NCBI GenBank assembly: GCA_033675265.1 | Contig: JAUJYZ010000523.1 | Coordinates: forward strand, 99,501 to 163,500 | Reading direction: 5' to 3' | Length of the DNA: 64,000 nucleotides | From: Actinostola sp. cb2023 | Lineage: Eukaryota; Cnidaria; Anthozoa; Actiniaria; Actinostolidae | Shown here: positions 34,355 through 49,300 of the stretch, piece by piece | Position numbering within the stretch: position 1 is the first letter of the stretch | Layout of the letters: each line of letters starts with the position of its first letter | Translations under genes and position numbers: made by a program | The notes under the pieces: model-generated | What the model was told of the DNA's origin: nothing | Seen by the model: only the letters and a program-made list of their open reading frames with translations | The model's database searches: none

Positions 34355-37300
34355 TACCTTGAAAACAAATCCAAAGTTCCTGGCAGCAGTAACTAGAGCA
34401 GCTTCATCAGGGGATTGAGCCTGGTACTCTAAACCCTCTGGATTACAACAATGCAGTATGTGAGTACAAAATAATGATGTCCATAATTGCCCTATATCAT
34501 TATGATGTCACAGTTTGTTTATGAAGGGGACAGAATCGTGAAGAACAATAGAAATTTGAACTAAATCTGATCTGAGGTTCACTTGATTTGAAATTGGCTA
34601 GTGTCCAGATATTATGTTCATCGATGCTTTTCCCACAATATTTACTGTGTTTGGTGACTTTTATCGCTTTCAGACGGTCTGTAAAATAAATTTATTTGGG
34701 AAATCCTTTGTGTTGTTGTTGTCTAGCGACCATGATCCTTAGCATTTAAACAATAGATTGTTTTGATGTGACGTCATAGTGTTATATGCTACACTAACAT
34801 GCCAGTAACATAGGATGAAGAATGGTCCGCAGCGCAAAGACGAGAGGTAACAGGTAACATCATGCCAAGTATGTGACAAGAGTTATCATCTTGTGGATCT
34901 GCACTACTGTGACAATGTTATGCAACAATTATCATGAATTAATAATATTCATGAAAAACATTCTCGATTCTGATTGGCTAAGAGCAGTATATTTGATTAT
35001 TTTTTATGAATATTATTAATTGGTAATTTCTCGTTCAATTTGGAATAATTTGCACTCGTGTGTTTTTCAGAGAGCACAATTTCAGTGATACTCTTTGAAA
35101 AACACTCTGACTCATGCAAATTATTTCCAAATTGAACTCGATTCCATATGATTACCTCTACTTATTGTTAAATATCTATAATTGTAATACACTTAACGAT
35201 CAGAGTATATAACGTGGAAAACTGTCTTATATTTTTTTAATAAAATAACTACAAATGATTTCTTTTTGAAAAAACCCTTTATTTACGCGAGATTCTACTG
35301 ATCAAATTTGCAATTCTCCTGAAAAGCGTCAGAAATCGCCCATCGTCCAATCAAATCTCACGAATGAAATCAAAGTGACTCGACAACTTTTATCAGTGCC
35401 GTTTTAGTGTTTTGACAGGAAAAACGTTTTGAAGAATGCTATTTTCTGTCAGAAAATTAAAGAAGAATGCTTCTTACGGCTTCCTATATCAGTTCAACTT
35501 TTTGAAATATTTGACAACTTGATGAATGGAGCACGAAGTCAGGTAGCCAGTAGACAAATATCCACAGTTTTTGTCGTATATTTGAATCTTTTCAGCATTT
35601 TTCTCGACAAGAATGTATAAACGATGGACGTTTTGAGACATTTGACAATATTTTTCTCTTTGACATATTTTACTAGAGATCATTTTCAGGCTAACACTTG
35701 TCAATTTGTAGCTACAACCACAGGCAGCCCAACCATTGCTTTTGAGGCTACTAAATAATTAAAAAAATTATATTTGCGTCTTTTTTTGATGGGTTCCCTG
35801 TGGTAAACCGCGCGCACGCGCGCAATACATATGTTGGGTTCCCTGTGCTGAGTAATGTCCTATGTTGGGCTTCCTGTGTGCGTCCTGTGGGATGCGCCCG
35901 CAGCAAATGTGTATATTGAAACTTGTGTAAATATACACATACACTGCGGGACGCGCGGGATGCACACAGGAAGCCCAACATAGGACATTACTCAACACAG
36001 GGAACCCAACACATGTATTGCGCGCGCGCGCTCAGTACCACAGGGAACCCATAAAAAAAGACGCAAATATCATTTGTTGAATTATTTAGTAGCCTCAAAA
36101 GCAATGGTTGGGCTGCCTGTGCTACAACACTACAAGAATCGCTCTGTTTTGTGAGTAAATACGGCTATCGTTGCTTGGTATTTTCATTCGTTAACTTGAG
36201 AAAATATTTGTAGCTATATACATTTTGTAGAACTCATAGAACGGTTAGTATGTGATTGAGAAAACTGAGCAGTTAGATTATTTAGTTATCTTCGTTTATA
36301 TTGTGATTTGTGGACAAAAGTGGATGGTTTCAGTTGGGAGCTTTTGGTGTGTTTTAAACTCAATTCTTGCAAATTTTCGGTTTCAAAACAGCAAAATCAC
36401 ATCTAGATAGAACTTCAACTTGAGAAAACAAGAAAAGCTAATTCTATGGCTTTTGTTGAAAATATATTTATTAAATAAAACAGCAGAAAAAATATATATT
36501 TGGTATCGATCAAATCCACTGCATCGCTTCAAGGTCTTTCAAGGTCATGACGTAGCATGTTATATACTCTCATCTAAAACGGTGTTTTGACCAATCACAG
36601 CGCGTGTTATATCTAAATTATTTTATAAAGTCAAATACAGCATTTGTTTTACCTTCTAGATTATCTATCATGACAGTGTGACAAACAGCTAGCAACTTCA
36701 TCATTTCATGACAGTCCTGGATAAACAGCAACAACATGCCATCGCTTAGTTATTGATTGTACATCTCATATTGTTAATAATTATTATCATATAAATTATT
36801 ATTTATTGGTATATTACGCACACTTTGATTGGTCGAGAGTTGTATTATTGGAGTACAGAAACAAACTGTCTAGTCAGATGACATCATAAAGTCAACAATA
36901 TAAAAGTTATTATTAAATATATAGAACAAATAGATTCCATTTTGCCGAGCGTCGATCTGTACTCTAACTTATAGAGTCGTTTTCGTATGAATGGGAAATC
37001 TGACACTCAAATGGCTTTCTTTCTGAACCAATCAAAAAGCATGCAGATGTATCTCATCCAATCAAACTCTTTTAATATGGCACGGCATGGTATTATAACT
37101 TTTCCACTCATACGAAAACAACTCTAGATGCACAGAAGACATGAAAATGTGTTGAAATACCCACCTTGCTATTATTGTATACATCATCAATTAATGCTTG
37201 GTCATAAAACTTAAATTTGCCATCGTAGTATTGATTTCTAGAGAAATCCACCAGTGAAGACTGATGAAGTAAAAGAAATACTATATCAACATAAATGTAC

Positions 37301-40300
37301 TCAAATATTGGCATGATCTCAGTGTAAGAACCTTCCATACAAACACTGTAAGACTACTGAATTGCTAATTTTCAAAATAATCACAATATTTCATAGAGAT
37401 ATGGATTCATCAATATCAGTTGTGAGGTTTTTACACCGCTGTAAACCCCAAAGTCAGTCAGTCAGTCAATTGGCCAATTAGTCAGTCAGTTGGATAGTCA
37501 GTCAGTTGGCCAATTAGTCAATCAGTCAGTCAGTTGGATAGTCAGTCAGTTGGTCAATTAGTTAGTCAGTCAGTCAGTTGGATAGTCAGTCAGTTAGCCA
37601 ATTAGTCAATCAGTCAGTCAGTTGGATAGTCAGTCAGTTGGCCAATTAGTCAGTCAGTCAGTCAGTTGGATAGTCAGTCAGTTGGCCAATTAGTCAATCA
37701 GTAAGTCAGTTGGATAGTCAGTCAGTTGGCCCATTAGTAGTCAGTCAGTCAGTTGGATAGTCAGTCAGTTGGCCAATTAGTCAATCAGTAGTCAGTCAGT
37801 TGGATAGTCAGTCAGTTGGCCAATTAGTCAATCAGTCAGTCAGTTGGTAGTCAGTCAGTTGGTCAATTAGTCAGTCAGTCAGTCAGTTGGATAGTCAGTC
37901 AGTTAGCCAATTAGTCAATCAGTCAGTCAGTTGGATAGTCAGTCAGTTGGCCAATTAGTCAGTCAGTCAGTCAGTTGGATAGTCAGTCAGTTGGCCAATT
38001 AGTCAATCAGTAAGTCAGTTGGATAGTCAGTCAGTTGGCCAATTAGTCAGTCAGTCAGTCAGTTGGATAGTCAGTCAGTTGGCCAATTAGTCAGTCAGTC
38101 AGTCAGTTGGATAGTCAGTCAGTTGGCCAATTAGTCAGTCAGTTGGATAGTCAGTCAGTTGGCCAATTAGTCAATCAGTCAGTCAGTTGGATAGTCAGTC
38201 AGTTGGTCAATTAGGCAATCAGTCAGTCAGTTGGATAGTCAGTCAGTTGGCCAATTAGTCAATCAGTAAGTCAGTTGGATAGTCAGTCAGTTGGTCAATT
38301 AGGCAATCAGTCAGTCAGTTGGATAGTCAGTCAGTTGGCCAATTAGTCAATCAGTCAGTCAGTTGGATAGTCAGTCAGTTGGTCAATTAGGCAATCAGTC
38401 AGTCAGTTGGATAGTCAGTCAGTTGGCCAATTAGTCAATCAGTAAGTCAGTTGGATAGTCAGTCAGTTGGTCAATTAGGCAATCAGTCAGTCAGTTGGAT
38501 AGTCAGTCAGTTGGCCAATTAGTCAATCAGTCAGTCAGTTGGATAGTCAGTCAGTTGGTCAATTAGTCAGTCAGTCAGTCAGTTGGATAGTCAGTCAGTT
38601 GGCCAATTAGTCAATCAGTAAGTCAGTTGGATAGTCAGTCAGTTGGCCAATTAGTCAGTCAGTCAGTCAGTTGGATAGTCAGTCAGTTGGCCAATTAGTC
38701 AATCAGTCAGTCAGTTGGATAGTCAGTCAGTTGGCCAATTAGTCAATCAGTAAGTCAGTTGGATAGTCAGTCAGTTGGCCAATTAGTCAGTCAGTTGGAT
38801 AGTCAGTCAGTTGGCCAATTAGTCAATCAGTCAGTCAGTTGGATAGTCAGTCAGTTGGTCAATTAGTCAGTCAGTCAGTCAGTTGGATAGTCAGTCAGTT
38901 AGCCAATTAGTCAATCAGTCAGTCAGTTGGATAGTCAGTCAGTTGGCCAATTAGTCAGTCAGTCAGTCAGTTGGATAGTCAGTCAGTTGGCCAATTAGTC
39001 AATCAGTAAGTCAGTTGGATAGTCAGTCAGTTGGCCAATTAGTCAGTCAGTTGGATAGTCAGTCAGTTGGTCAGTCAGTCAGTTGGATAGTCAGTCAGTT
39101 GGTCAATTAGTCAGTCAGTCAGCCAGTTGGATAGTCAGTCAGTTGGCCAATTAGTCAATCAGTAAGTCAGTTGGATAGTCAGTCAGTTGGTCAATTAGGC
39201 AATCAGTCAGTCAGTTGGATAGTCAGTCAGTTGGCCAATTAGTCAATCAGTCAGTCAGTTGGATAGTCAGTCAGTTGGCCAATTAGTCAGTCAGTTGGAT
39301 AGTCAGTCAGTTGGCCAATTAGTCAATCAGTCAGTCAGTTGGATAGTCAGTCAGTTGGTCAATTAGTCAGTCAGTCAGTCAGTTGGATAGTCAGTCAGTT
39401 AGCCAATTAGTCAATCAGTCAGTCAGTTGGATAGTCAGTCAGTTGGCCAATAGTCAGTCAGTCAGTCAGTTGGATAGTCAGTCAGTTGGCCAATTAGTCA
39501 ATCAGTAAGTCAGTTGGATAGTCAGTCAGTTGGCCAATTAGTCAGTCAGTCAGTCAGTTGGATAGTCAGTCAGTTGGCCAATTAGTCAGTCAGTCAGTCA
39601 GTTGGATAGTCAGTCAGTTGGCCAATTAGTCAGTCAGTTGGATAGTCAGTCAGTTGGCCAATTAGTCAATCAGTCAGTCAGTCAGTTGGATAGTCAGTCA
39701 GTTGGCCAATTAGGCAATCAGTCAGTCAGTTGGATAGTCAGTCAGTTGGCCAATTAGTTCAGTAAGTCAGTTGGATATCAGTCAGTTGGTCAATTAGGCA
39801 ATCAGTCAGTCAGTTGGATAGTCAGTCAGTTGGCCAATTAGTCAATCAGTCAGTCAGTCAGTCAGTCAGTTGGTCAATTAGGCAATCAGTCAGTCAGTTG
39901 GATAGTCAGTCAGTTGGCCAATTAGTCAATCAGTAAGTCAGTTGGATAGTCAGTCAGTTGGCCAATTAGTCAATCAGTCAGTCAGTTGGATAGTCAGTCA
40001 GTTGGCCAATTAGGCAATCAGTCAGTAAGTTGGATAGTCAGTCAGTTGGCCAATTAGTTAGTCAGTCAGTCAGTTGGATAGTCAATCAGTTGGCCAATTA
40101 GGCAATCAGTCAGTCAGTTGGATAGTCAGTCAGTTGGCCAATTAGGCAATCAGTCAGTCAGTTGGATAGTCAGTCAGTTGGCCAATTAGTCAGTCAGTCA
40201 GTCAGTTGGTCAGTCAGTTGGCCAATTAGTCAATCAGTCAGTCAGTTGGATACTAGTTATCTATCAGTTATCTATACATACTAGATATAGCTAATTGCAT

Positions 40301-43300
40301 AATCGTTGTCAGGTTGAAAATCATAAATCATAGAAGCTGAGACCGCAATGATGGATGGGAAATCAGTTCATGACCTGCATTACATGCAGATATATTCAAT
40401 GTTCTCGTAGTTTTGAAGGTATAAGAGCTATTTAACTAAGATCCTACAAGTCTGCATAAAAAGGTTGATGATTTGATGGTGTTATTTGAGAGTTTTAATT
40501 TCCCAGAATTCCTTTTGGTCATAGCTTTCATGATTTTCAACCCGACAACGATTATGCAATTAGCTATATACAATGTACAATATATACCATACCTCACTTC
40601 TATCTATGTTTGAAACACAATCATCTGGTGAATCAGTGTCTTTACCTTGTAAGTAAAAATACAATTTCCGTTATCAAATTACTATCACAATTAATAATAA
40701 CTAAAGGAAGATATTAAAGTGATGTTATTATTCTTTATAGCGGATTAGCTTTTCTACCCTGAACATTAAACAGTTAAACCTCCATTGTAAAGTATGGCAG
40801 CTTCAAGACTCTTAGTTAGAATATCTCTGTCAGTAAGGTGTACATAGTTCATTACTGACAGTCATAATAAGATTCTAAAAGTGGCAGTGCAGATTAATGT
40901 TTTTCATGAATATTGTTACCGTTAATTGGTAATCATACGATTTCTCGTTCAATTTGGAATAATTTGTACAATTAAGTGTGTTTTCAAAGAGTATCAAAAT
41001 TGATGAGCCCGTCAATTGAACTCAAAACCATATGATTACCTCTACAAAGTGCTGTGAGATGTAGCACTCAGTTGTACATGACTTCCATTATAGATATGGT
41101 TAGATAGGTGTTCCCATCATGTAAACTAGATATTTTTGACACGTTAATAAAGTTTTATTATTATTATTATTATTATTATTCCAATGTTGTGCAAAAGCAG
41201 TAACATTAATGCAGCACCCAGTTGTACTCAATGTTTTGCACAGCTATAAAATGTTGTGCAAGTTACAAATGCAATAAATAGTGTTGTATTGGGCCACAAT
41301 ATTCTGGCCCCGGTTGTTCAGAGGGTACAGTGTACATGTAGATAATGATATCCATTGGATGAAACCTTCATCAGTAGATAAAGTTCATGGATAACAGCAT
41401 CAATGGTGGTCCCGTCTCTCCAAACTACATTTGTACACTACACTTGAATTGGAGTGACGTAAAAGAACCACTGAGGACATAAACAAATCTCTGGCAGTGA
41501 CCACCCTCAGTGTATGCTCTACAAAGGGCCACCTTATACAACTGTAGGCAATGGTGTCACCCTCTTCCTAAATAATGTTGTTATTGACAACCGAGCCAGG
41601 CATACTGCAACCTTCTTTGCTCTGAATGAACAATATTTTAGCACTCAACATTTCTTTAACAATTTATTTATGAATCAATATTTTATATATTTGATCAATG
41701 AATTTAATATGGATAATTTTTAAAGAGGATTGCGTTACATATTTCAACTCACAAGCTTTACTTCTTGGTTACAGCATTGATGCTGACGCATGCATGTCCT
41801 AAGTGGATGTTCGACGTGTAGTTTATTTTTTAACAGTCTGGCCAATAAAAGTGGCTATCAAGGCAGATATATTTACCATGCAAAGGGCATTTGAAGAAGC
41901 ACTTATGATATGGGCATGAGTGATGCATGTAGCTGCAGTGTGCAGAAGCAACAGTAGTGCATGCAGAGCCACACAAGTCCCCTTTGGATCTGGGCCTTCC
42001 TTATCATCACAGTGCAGGTTAGATACATCATGGTTGCCGTTAGCACAATATTGTTTTATTTATTTATTTATTAGAGACTTCCATTAACTTTACAACACAA
42101 TATTGCATGGACTTTGCAATACGAGGCATGTACATATCAGTACTGTTATTGTTTATTTATTTATTTCTTAGATAAATAGATAGATAGTTTTTATTAGTTA
42201 AATACTCTTGCAGCTGGATAGCTGAATTGTGTAAAAACTTTCAATATGTTAATAGCTAAGCCACTTGCACCAATAGGTCACGTGAACCCAACCCCCTTAA
42301 ATCAAACAGCAATATCAAAATGAACTCCAGAAATGAAAAGAGAAGCTCGAAATTAGTAAAAGGGTGAAGTTTCAGCTCATAATGCCTGACACAGGAGAAA
42401 TGACATTAAAAATAAAATTGAACGTTTTCTAAGATTTAATAAAATTTGCCATTAATTTTTTATTTTTAATGTCATTTCTCCTGTGTCAGACATTATGCGC
42501 TGAAACTCCGCCCTTTTGCTAATTTTGAGCTGCTCTTTTCATTTCTGGAGTTCATTTTGGCACTAGCTTAAGGTGGCTAGCTAGGGTCACATAACTTCTT
42601 AGTGCAAGTGGCCTACTGTGCTATTTAGGTGGAATGGTTATAGTTCGTTATAGGAGAAAAAATGTTTTTTTTAATAGAAAAGTTAATGAAATTGAATTTT
42701 CAATGTTTACAATTATTATGACTTTTAATTAAGTTATATGACAGTTAGTAAAGAACTTGAATTCAAGAAAGAAATAATCCATACACAAGTCATCAATCTA
42801 TTCTGTCAGCTTACCATACATCTTGCCTTGGATGGAACACATTTTAAAAGTCATCACATTTTGTGTTAAAGTGCCAGTCTACAACAAATACACAAGTGTC
42901 ATCAATACATTGTGATTAATAATAATAATAATTATTATTAATTAATTAGTCCACCACCCATGTAGCACCATTAGAATATTTACCAGGGATGGGAGGGTGG
43001 GAGCAAAAACACAAACAGCCAGAAACAATATAGCGTCATCAAGCCAAAAGCGATCTGCGATGATCTGATTCACTGACCGCATGCGAGGGTCCTGCATGTG
43101 CTGGGGTGCACACCCCACAGGTAACATGCGATCGCTGACCCACAGCCTCGATTTTAACTTAGACAAATTTCATTTAGCCACATTTAAAATAGGTTCAATA
43201 TAAAATACTGTATTGTTACATCATCTCTACCTTGTCAGAAAAGATATATTCAATCTGGCCCAGTTCCTCTGTGAGTGTTGTAGTTCTAAACCAATAGAAA

Positions 43301-46300
43301 TACTAAACATTCATGTACGTCCAATCAACAATGCTAAGCATGCTGCAGAAACAATCAAGCACTGGCTTGTTTAGGAGTAGAAAGTGTAGATCAGGGTTGA
43401 GAGTGGTGAAGCATGATGAGGTGTTGTTAGGTGTATTGCAGTATATGTGTGGCATGGCATGGAGTGAGTGTAGTATGGCATGGTGTGGTGTAGATGTAGT
43501 ATAGTGTGGTATGGTGCTGTAGTAACTGATGTAGTGACAGTGGTATGATGTAGTGTGATGTAGCATGTATGGTATGGTGTAGTATAATATGGTATGGTGT
43601 GGTGTGGTGTGGTGTAATGTGATGTAGTATAGTGTGGTATGGTGCCATAGTGACTGATGTAGTGACAGTGGTATGATGTAGTGTGATGTAGCGTGTATGG
43701 TATGGTGTAGTATAATATGGTATGGTGTGGTGTGGTGTAATGTGATGTAGTATAGTGTGGTATGGTGCTGTAGTGACTGATGTAGTGACAGTGGTATGAT
43801 GTAGTGTGATGTAGCATGTATGGTATGGTGTAGTATAATATGGTATGGTGTGGTGTAGTGTGGTGTAATGTGATGTAGTATAGTGTGGTATGGTGCTGTA
43901 GTGACTGATGTAGTGACAGTGGTATGATGTAGTGTGATGTAGCATGTATGGTATGGTGTAGTATAATATGGTATGGTGTGGTGTGGTGTAATGTGATGTA
44001 GTATAGTGTGGTATGGTGCTGTAGTGACTGATGTAGTGACAGTGGTATGATGTAGTGTGATGTAGCATGTATGGTATGGTGTAGTATAATATGGTATGGT
44101 GTAGTGTGGTGTGGTGTGGTGTGGTGTAATGTGATGTAGTATAGTGTGGTATGGTGCCATAGTGATTGATGTAGTGACAGTGGTATGATGTAGTGTGATG
44201 TAGCGTGTATGGTATGGTGTAGTATAATATGGTGTGGTGTAGTGTGGTGTAATGTGATGTAGTATAGTGTGGTATGGTGCCATAGTGACTGATGTAGTGA
44301 CAGTGGTATGATGTAGTGTGATGTAGCGTGTATGGTATGGTGTAGTATAATATGGTATGGTGTGGTGTAGTGTGGTGTAATGTGATGTAGTATAGTGTGG
44401 TATGGTGCCATAGTGACTGATGTAGTGACAGTGGTATGATGTAGTGTGATGTAGCGTGTATGGTATGGTGTAGTATAATATGGTGTGGTGTAGTGTGGTG
44501 TAATGTGATGTAGTATAGTGTGGTATGGTGCCATAGTGACTGATGTAGTGACAGTGGTATGATGTAGTGTGATGTAGCGTGTATGGTATGGTGTAGTATA
44601 ATATGGTATGGTGTGGTGTAGTGTGGTGTAATGTGATGTAGTATAGTGTGGTATGGTGCTGTAGTGACTGATGTAGTGACAGTGGTATGATGTAGTGTGA
44701 TGTAGCGTGTATGGTATGGTGTAGTATAATATGGTATGGTGTGGTGTAGTGTGGTGTAATGTGATGTAGAATAGTGTGGTATGGTGCTGTAGTGACTGAT
44801 GTAGTGACAGTGGTATGATGTTGTGTGATGTAGCATGTATGGTATGGCGTAGTATAATATGGTATGTTGTGATACATGTAGTGAATGGTGTGGTGTGATG
44901 TGGTATGGTTAACATATAGTGTGGAGTGATATGTACATGTACAGTGTAGTGTAGTATAGTGTAGTGTGGTGTGGTGTAGTGTGGCATGGTGTAGTGTAGT
45001 ATAGTGTAGTGTAGTGTAGTGTGGCATGGTGTGGTGTAGTGTAGTGTGGCATGGTGTGGTGTAGCATAGTGTAGTGTAGTGTGGTGTGGTGTAGTGTGGC
45101 ATGGTGTAGTGTAGTGTAGTGTGGCATGGTGTAGTGTAGTGTAGTGTAGTGTAGTGTAGTGTAGTGTAGTGCAGTGTAGTGTGGCATGGTGTAGTGTAGT
45201 GTAGTGTGGCATGGTGTGGTGTAGCATAGTGTAGTGTAGTGTGGTGTGGTGTGGTGTAGTGTGGCATGGTGTAGTGTAGTGTGGCATGGTGTAGTGTAGT
45301 ATAGTGTAGTGTAGTGTAGTGTAGTGTGGCATGGTGTGGTGTAGTGTAGTGTGGCATGGTGTGGTGTAGCATAGGGTAGTGTAGTGTGGTGTGGTGTGGT
45401 GTAGTGTGGCATGGTGTAGTGTAGTGTAGTGTGGCATGGTGTAGTGTAGTGTAGTGTAGTGTAGTGTAGTGTAGTGTAGTGTGGCATGGTGTGGTGTAGT
45501 GTAGTGTGGCATGGTGTGGTGTAGCGTAGTGTAGTGTAGTGCAGTGTAGTGTGGCATGGTGTAGTGTAGTGTGGCATGGTGTAGTGTAGTGTAGTGTAGT
45601 GCAGTGTAGTGTAGTGTAGTGTAGTGTGTGTGGCATGGTGTAGTGTAGTATAGTGTAGTATAGTGTAGTGTGGCATGGTGTAGTACAGTGTGTAGTGTAG
45701 TGTAGTGTAGTGTAGTGTAGTGTAGTGTAGTGTAGTGTAGTGTAGTGTGGCATGGTGTGGTGTGGTGTAGTGTGGCATGGTGTGGTGTAGCGTAGTGTAG
45801 TGTAGTGCAGTGTAGTGTGGCATGGTGTAGTGTAGTGTGGCATGGTGTAGTGTAGTGTAGTGTAGTGCAGTGTAGTGTAGTGTAGTGTGGTGTGGCATGG
45901 TGTAGTGTAGTATAGTGTAGTATAGTGTAGTGTAGTGTGGCATGGTGTAGTGTAGTGTAGTGTAGTGTAGTGTAGTGTAGTGCAGTGTAGTGTAGTGTAG
46001 TGTGGTGTGGCATGGTGTAGTGTAGTGTAGATCAGAGTTGTGTAGTGTAGTGTAGTGTGGCATGGTGTAGTGTAGTGTAATGCAGTGTAGTGCAGTGTAG
46101 TGTAGTGTGGCATGGTGTAGTGTAGTGTGGCATGGTGTAGTGTAGTGCAGTGTAGTGTAGTGTAGTGTGGTGTGGCATGGTGTAGTGTAGTGTAGATCAG
46201 AGTTGTGTAGTGTAGTGTAGTGTGGCATGGTGTAGTGTAGTATAGTGTAGTGTGGCATGGTATAGTGTAGAGTAGTGTAGTGCAGTGCATGTGATGTAGT

Positions 46301-49300
46301 GTAGCATAGTGTGGTATGATGTACTATATGTATGGCAATAATGTAATGTAGTGTATTATATATTGTAGTATGATATGATGTGCCGGAAGTGTACAAATGT
46401 ATGCTGTGGTGTACTGTGTTGTGTTGTGTCATGGTGTAGTGTGCAGTATGTAGTTACTTACTTACTAGGGCATGACAGCTGGTAAGATGTAGATGTGGGG
46501 TATATTTATAAGATAATGCATACCTTGCTCTTGCTGGAGTATCTTTCTTGTCATAGTACATAAGTACATCCCAATTAATCCATATACTCTGTCCAACCCT
46601 TATCACCTCTACACTGGGAATATATTATTGTCAAGGCTACATTTTGTACAATGTAGTCCTCTTAAAGAATACTGGTTTAGCAGGGACTATAGGGATGTAC
46701 GAAACCACCTCCCAATAATAGTCCCCTTCACAGACTTTCCCTGCGCCATCTTGAAAGGTAGCCATGCCTTTGCATCGAAACAAGACCAACGGTGACCTTG
46801 CAATGATAGAGATGTGAATAATTGTCCAAGGTGTTAAAAAAGGTCTCTATATCTATCATTGCAAGGTCACCGTTGGACTCAATGCAAAGGCATGGCTACC
46901 TTTCAAGATGGCGCAGGGAACAGTGAAGGGGACTATTCACGAGAGGCCAAAGGGTAATTATCCTAATCCAAGCTAATTCCAATCTTATTTAAATCAAAAT
47001 ATCTTTGTTCACTGCTACATGTAGTAACTAGTGCATTAGACAATTCCCACATCCATGCTTTAATGACATGAACAATGGCTTCAAGACGAGATTTGGGTAG
47101 AAAAAATACAGTAAATGACTTGTCCTGAATGTATGGAAATGTCTACCCCAGTCCCTACCTGGTAGCAGAATGCGGGAAAGGTCTAATGCAACTGCAGTAC
47201 TATCTATTGTATGGAAATGTCTAACCCTCCCAACCTGGTGCTATTGTCTGAGGGCATTGGAGCAGAATGTGGGAAAGGTCTAATGCAACTGCAGTACTAT
47301 CTATTGCTGGTTTGCAATCAATCCCTGGAGATAGTACAAAGACACAACAGCCATGTTGGTGGTGAGTTGGCGGTACAAACAAGAGAATGAGGAATGCTTT
47401 GTTATAGCGATCCAGCAGTTTGTGGACTGTATTTGTTACCTGATGTACAGTGATATAGGGATGAGTGTATTCAGTACCATGATGAAAGATGGCCAATGTG
47501 CAATACCAATAATCACTGTATTGTTTTTGTAGAATGATGGCCAAGGAAGATATACTTGAAAATACTGATAACAAATGATTTAAAACTGCCATCAGTAGCA
47601 CACATGTTCTATATTCAGTCAGTAATAATATTTATGCCTTTACCTGAATCTGTACAAATGTATATCATTTGTGATGATTTAATAACATATACATGACTAC
47701 ATAACATACATATGGTACAGCGTACATAACTTTATTTCAATTCTGCATCAAGGTAACAGGCATTTACTGTAATTATCATGTAGTAAGTAAGTAAGACTAT
47801 ATTTAAAGAGGGTGACACGTGACAGTATAGAAGTAAACTGATAACACAACTGACTTGTGGCCCTAACAAAATTCAAAAAGAAAGTGCATTTTTGTACCAG
47901 TACGTACCTGTCCAGTGAAGTGCTCCCATAGTGTAGTACAAATAGACAATACAACACAAATACATGCCAACAACACTGCAATCTATTTGACAATAATTGA
48001 AACACAATTAATTGATACATTATTAGTGAACTAATATCAACATCTAACTATTTTCTACAAAATAGAAACAATAATTCCTAAAACTTTTTGTAATGAAATA
48101 CTGGTAATAAATGCAAGCACTTGCATTAGACCCTGTAGACATGTTGCATGTACATACCCATATGATGAGTTTGTTGAGAAGTTTGTCCAGATTGGTTCTC
48201 TTGAATTTACTCACTCCTGTATAACAAACAGATAGACATACAATGACTGTCAGCCTTATATAGACTACAAACCATTCAACGTGTTGCACTAAATATAATT
48301 TACATGTATATAGTTAAAACATACTCAAAACAACATACAGTCCCGCCCAAAAGTCTGTCACGCTTTTTCGGCGATATATCGCCACCGATATATCGCTTGC
48401 AAGCGATATATCGCCACCGATTTATCGGTTGACCAAGCGATATATCGTTTGCCGCCAAGCGATATTTCGGTTACCTGCAAACGATATTTCGGTTACCAGC
48501 AACCGATATTTCGGTTACCGGCAAACGATATTTCGGTTGACCAAGCGATATATCGTTTACTGCCAAACGATATTTCGGTTACCGCAAACGATATTTCGGT
48601 TGACCAAGCGATATATCGTTTCACCATGCCATGCCATTTTGTTTGTTGTCAAACAACAATTTGGTGATTGGTCTGATAAAACATTTCTATATTGATTACT
48701 GGATAAAACGTCAAGCGATCTTTCCTTGAGCTTTCAGCGGAATATCCACACAATCGTTCACATGTTTGGAGAGATGACGGCGAAACTGTACGACACGTGA
48801 TCATGGTTTTGCTGCAGTTGCTCTCCCTCCTTTCGTGTTTAGACGTAAACGACGTCATTTTCTCGTTCTTTAAAACATAAGTATTAATATGAAAGTTTTT
48901 CCCGTTTATTTGAGGTTTTGAAAGCGAAATTAAAAGTAGTTCAGTCAATCAGACATTTGGCGTTCGCCGTATACATGATGCTAAACTCGGCGAGATACCT
49001 TTAGGTGAGCCAACTACATGATGCGTGGCCAAAGCAACAAACTTCTTGTTTAATAGTGGGGAACAAATTACAGTGAAAACCTGATCACTTGGAAATCTCG
49101 ATCTCTGAGCTGCACTAGCCCGCGACGCTTGTTTACATTTTTGCCAAATAATTTCTCGCACGCTGATTTGTTACTTTTGATTCTGTAAACTGAGAAGTGT
49201 TCACCAATGTGCTGGTAATCCTGGTATGTTATGTTGTCATAGTGAAAATGCTAATTCACTGCGGCCGTGATTGTCAAAACTCCCATGGGAATATTGAAAT

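Noticed and set aside
43303..46432. Minus-strand ORFs of 469-995 codons rich in His, Thr and Tyr
   Set aside because: They are translations of GTGTA pentamers and the TG-rich array. Overlapping frames are equally long and no start or domain is seen.
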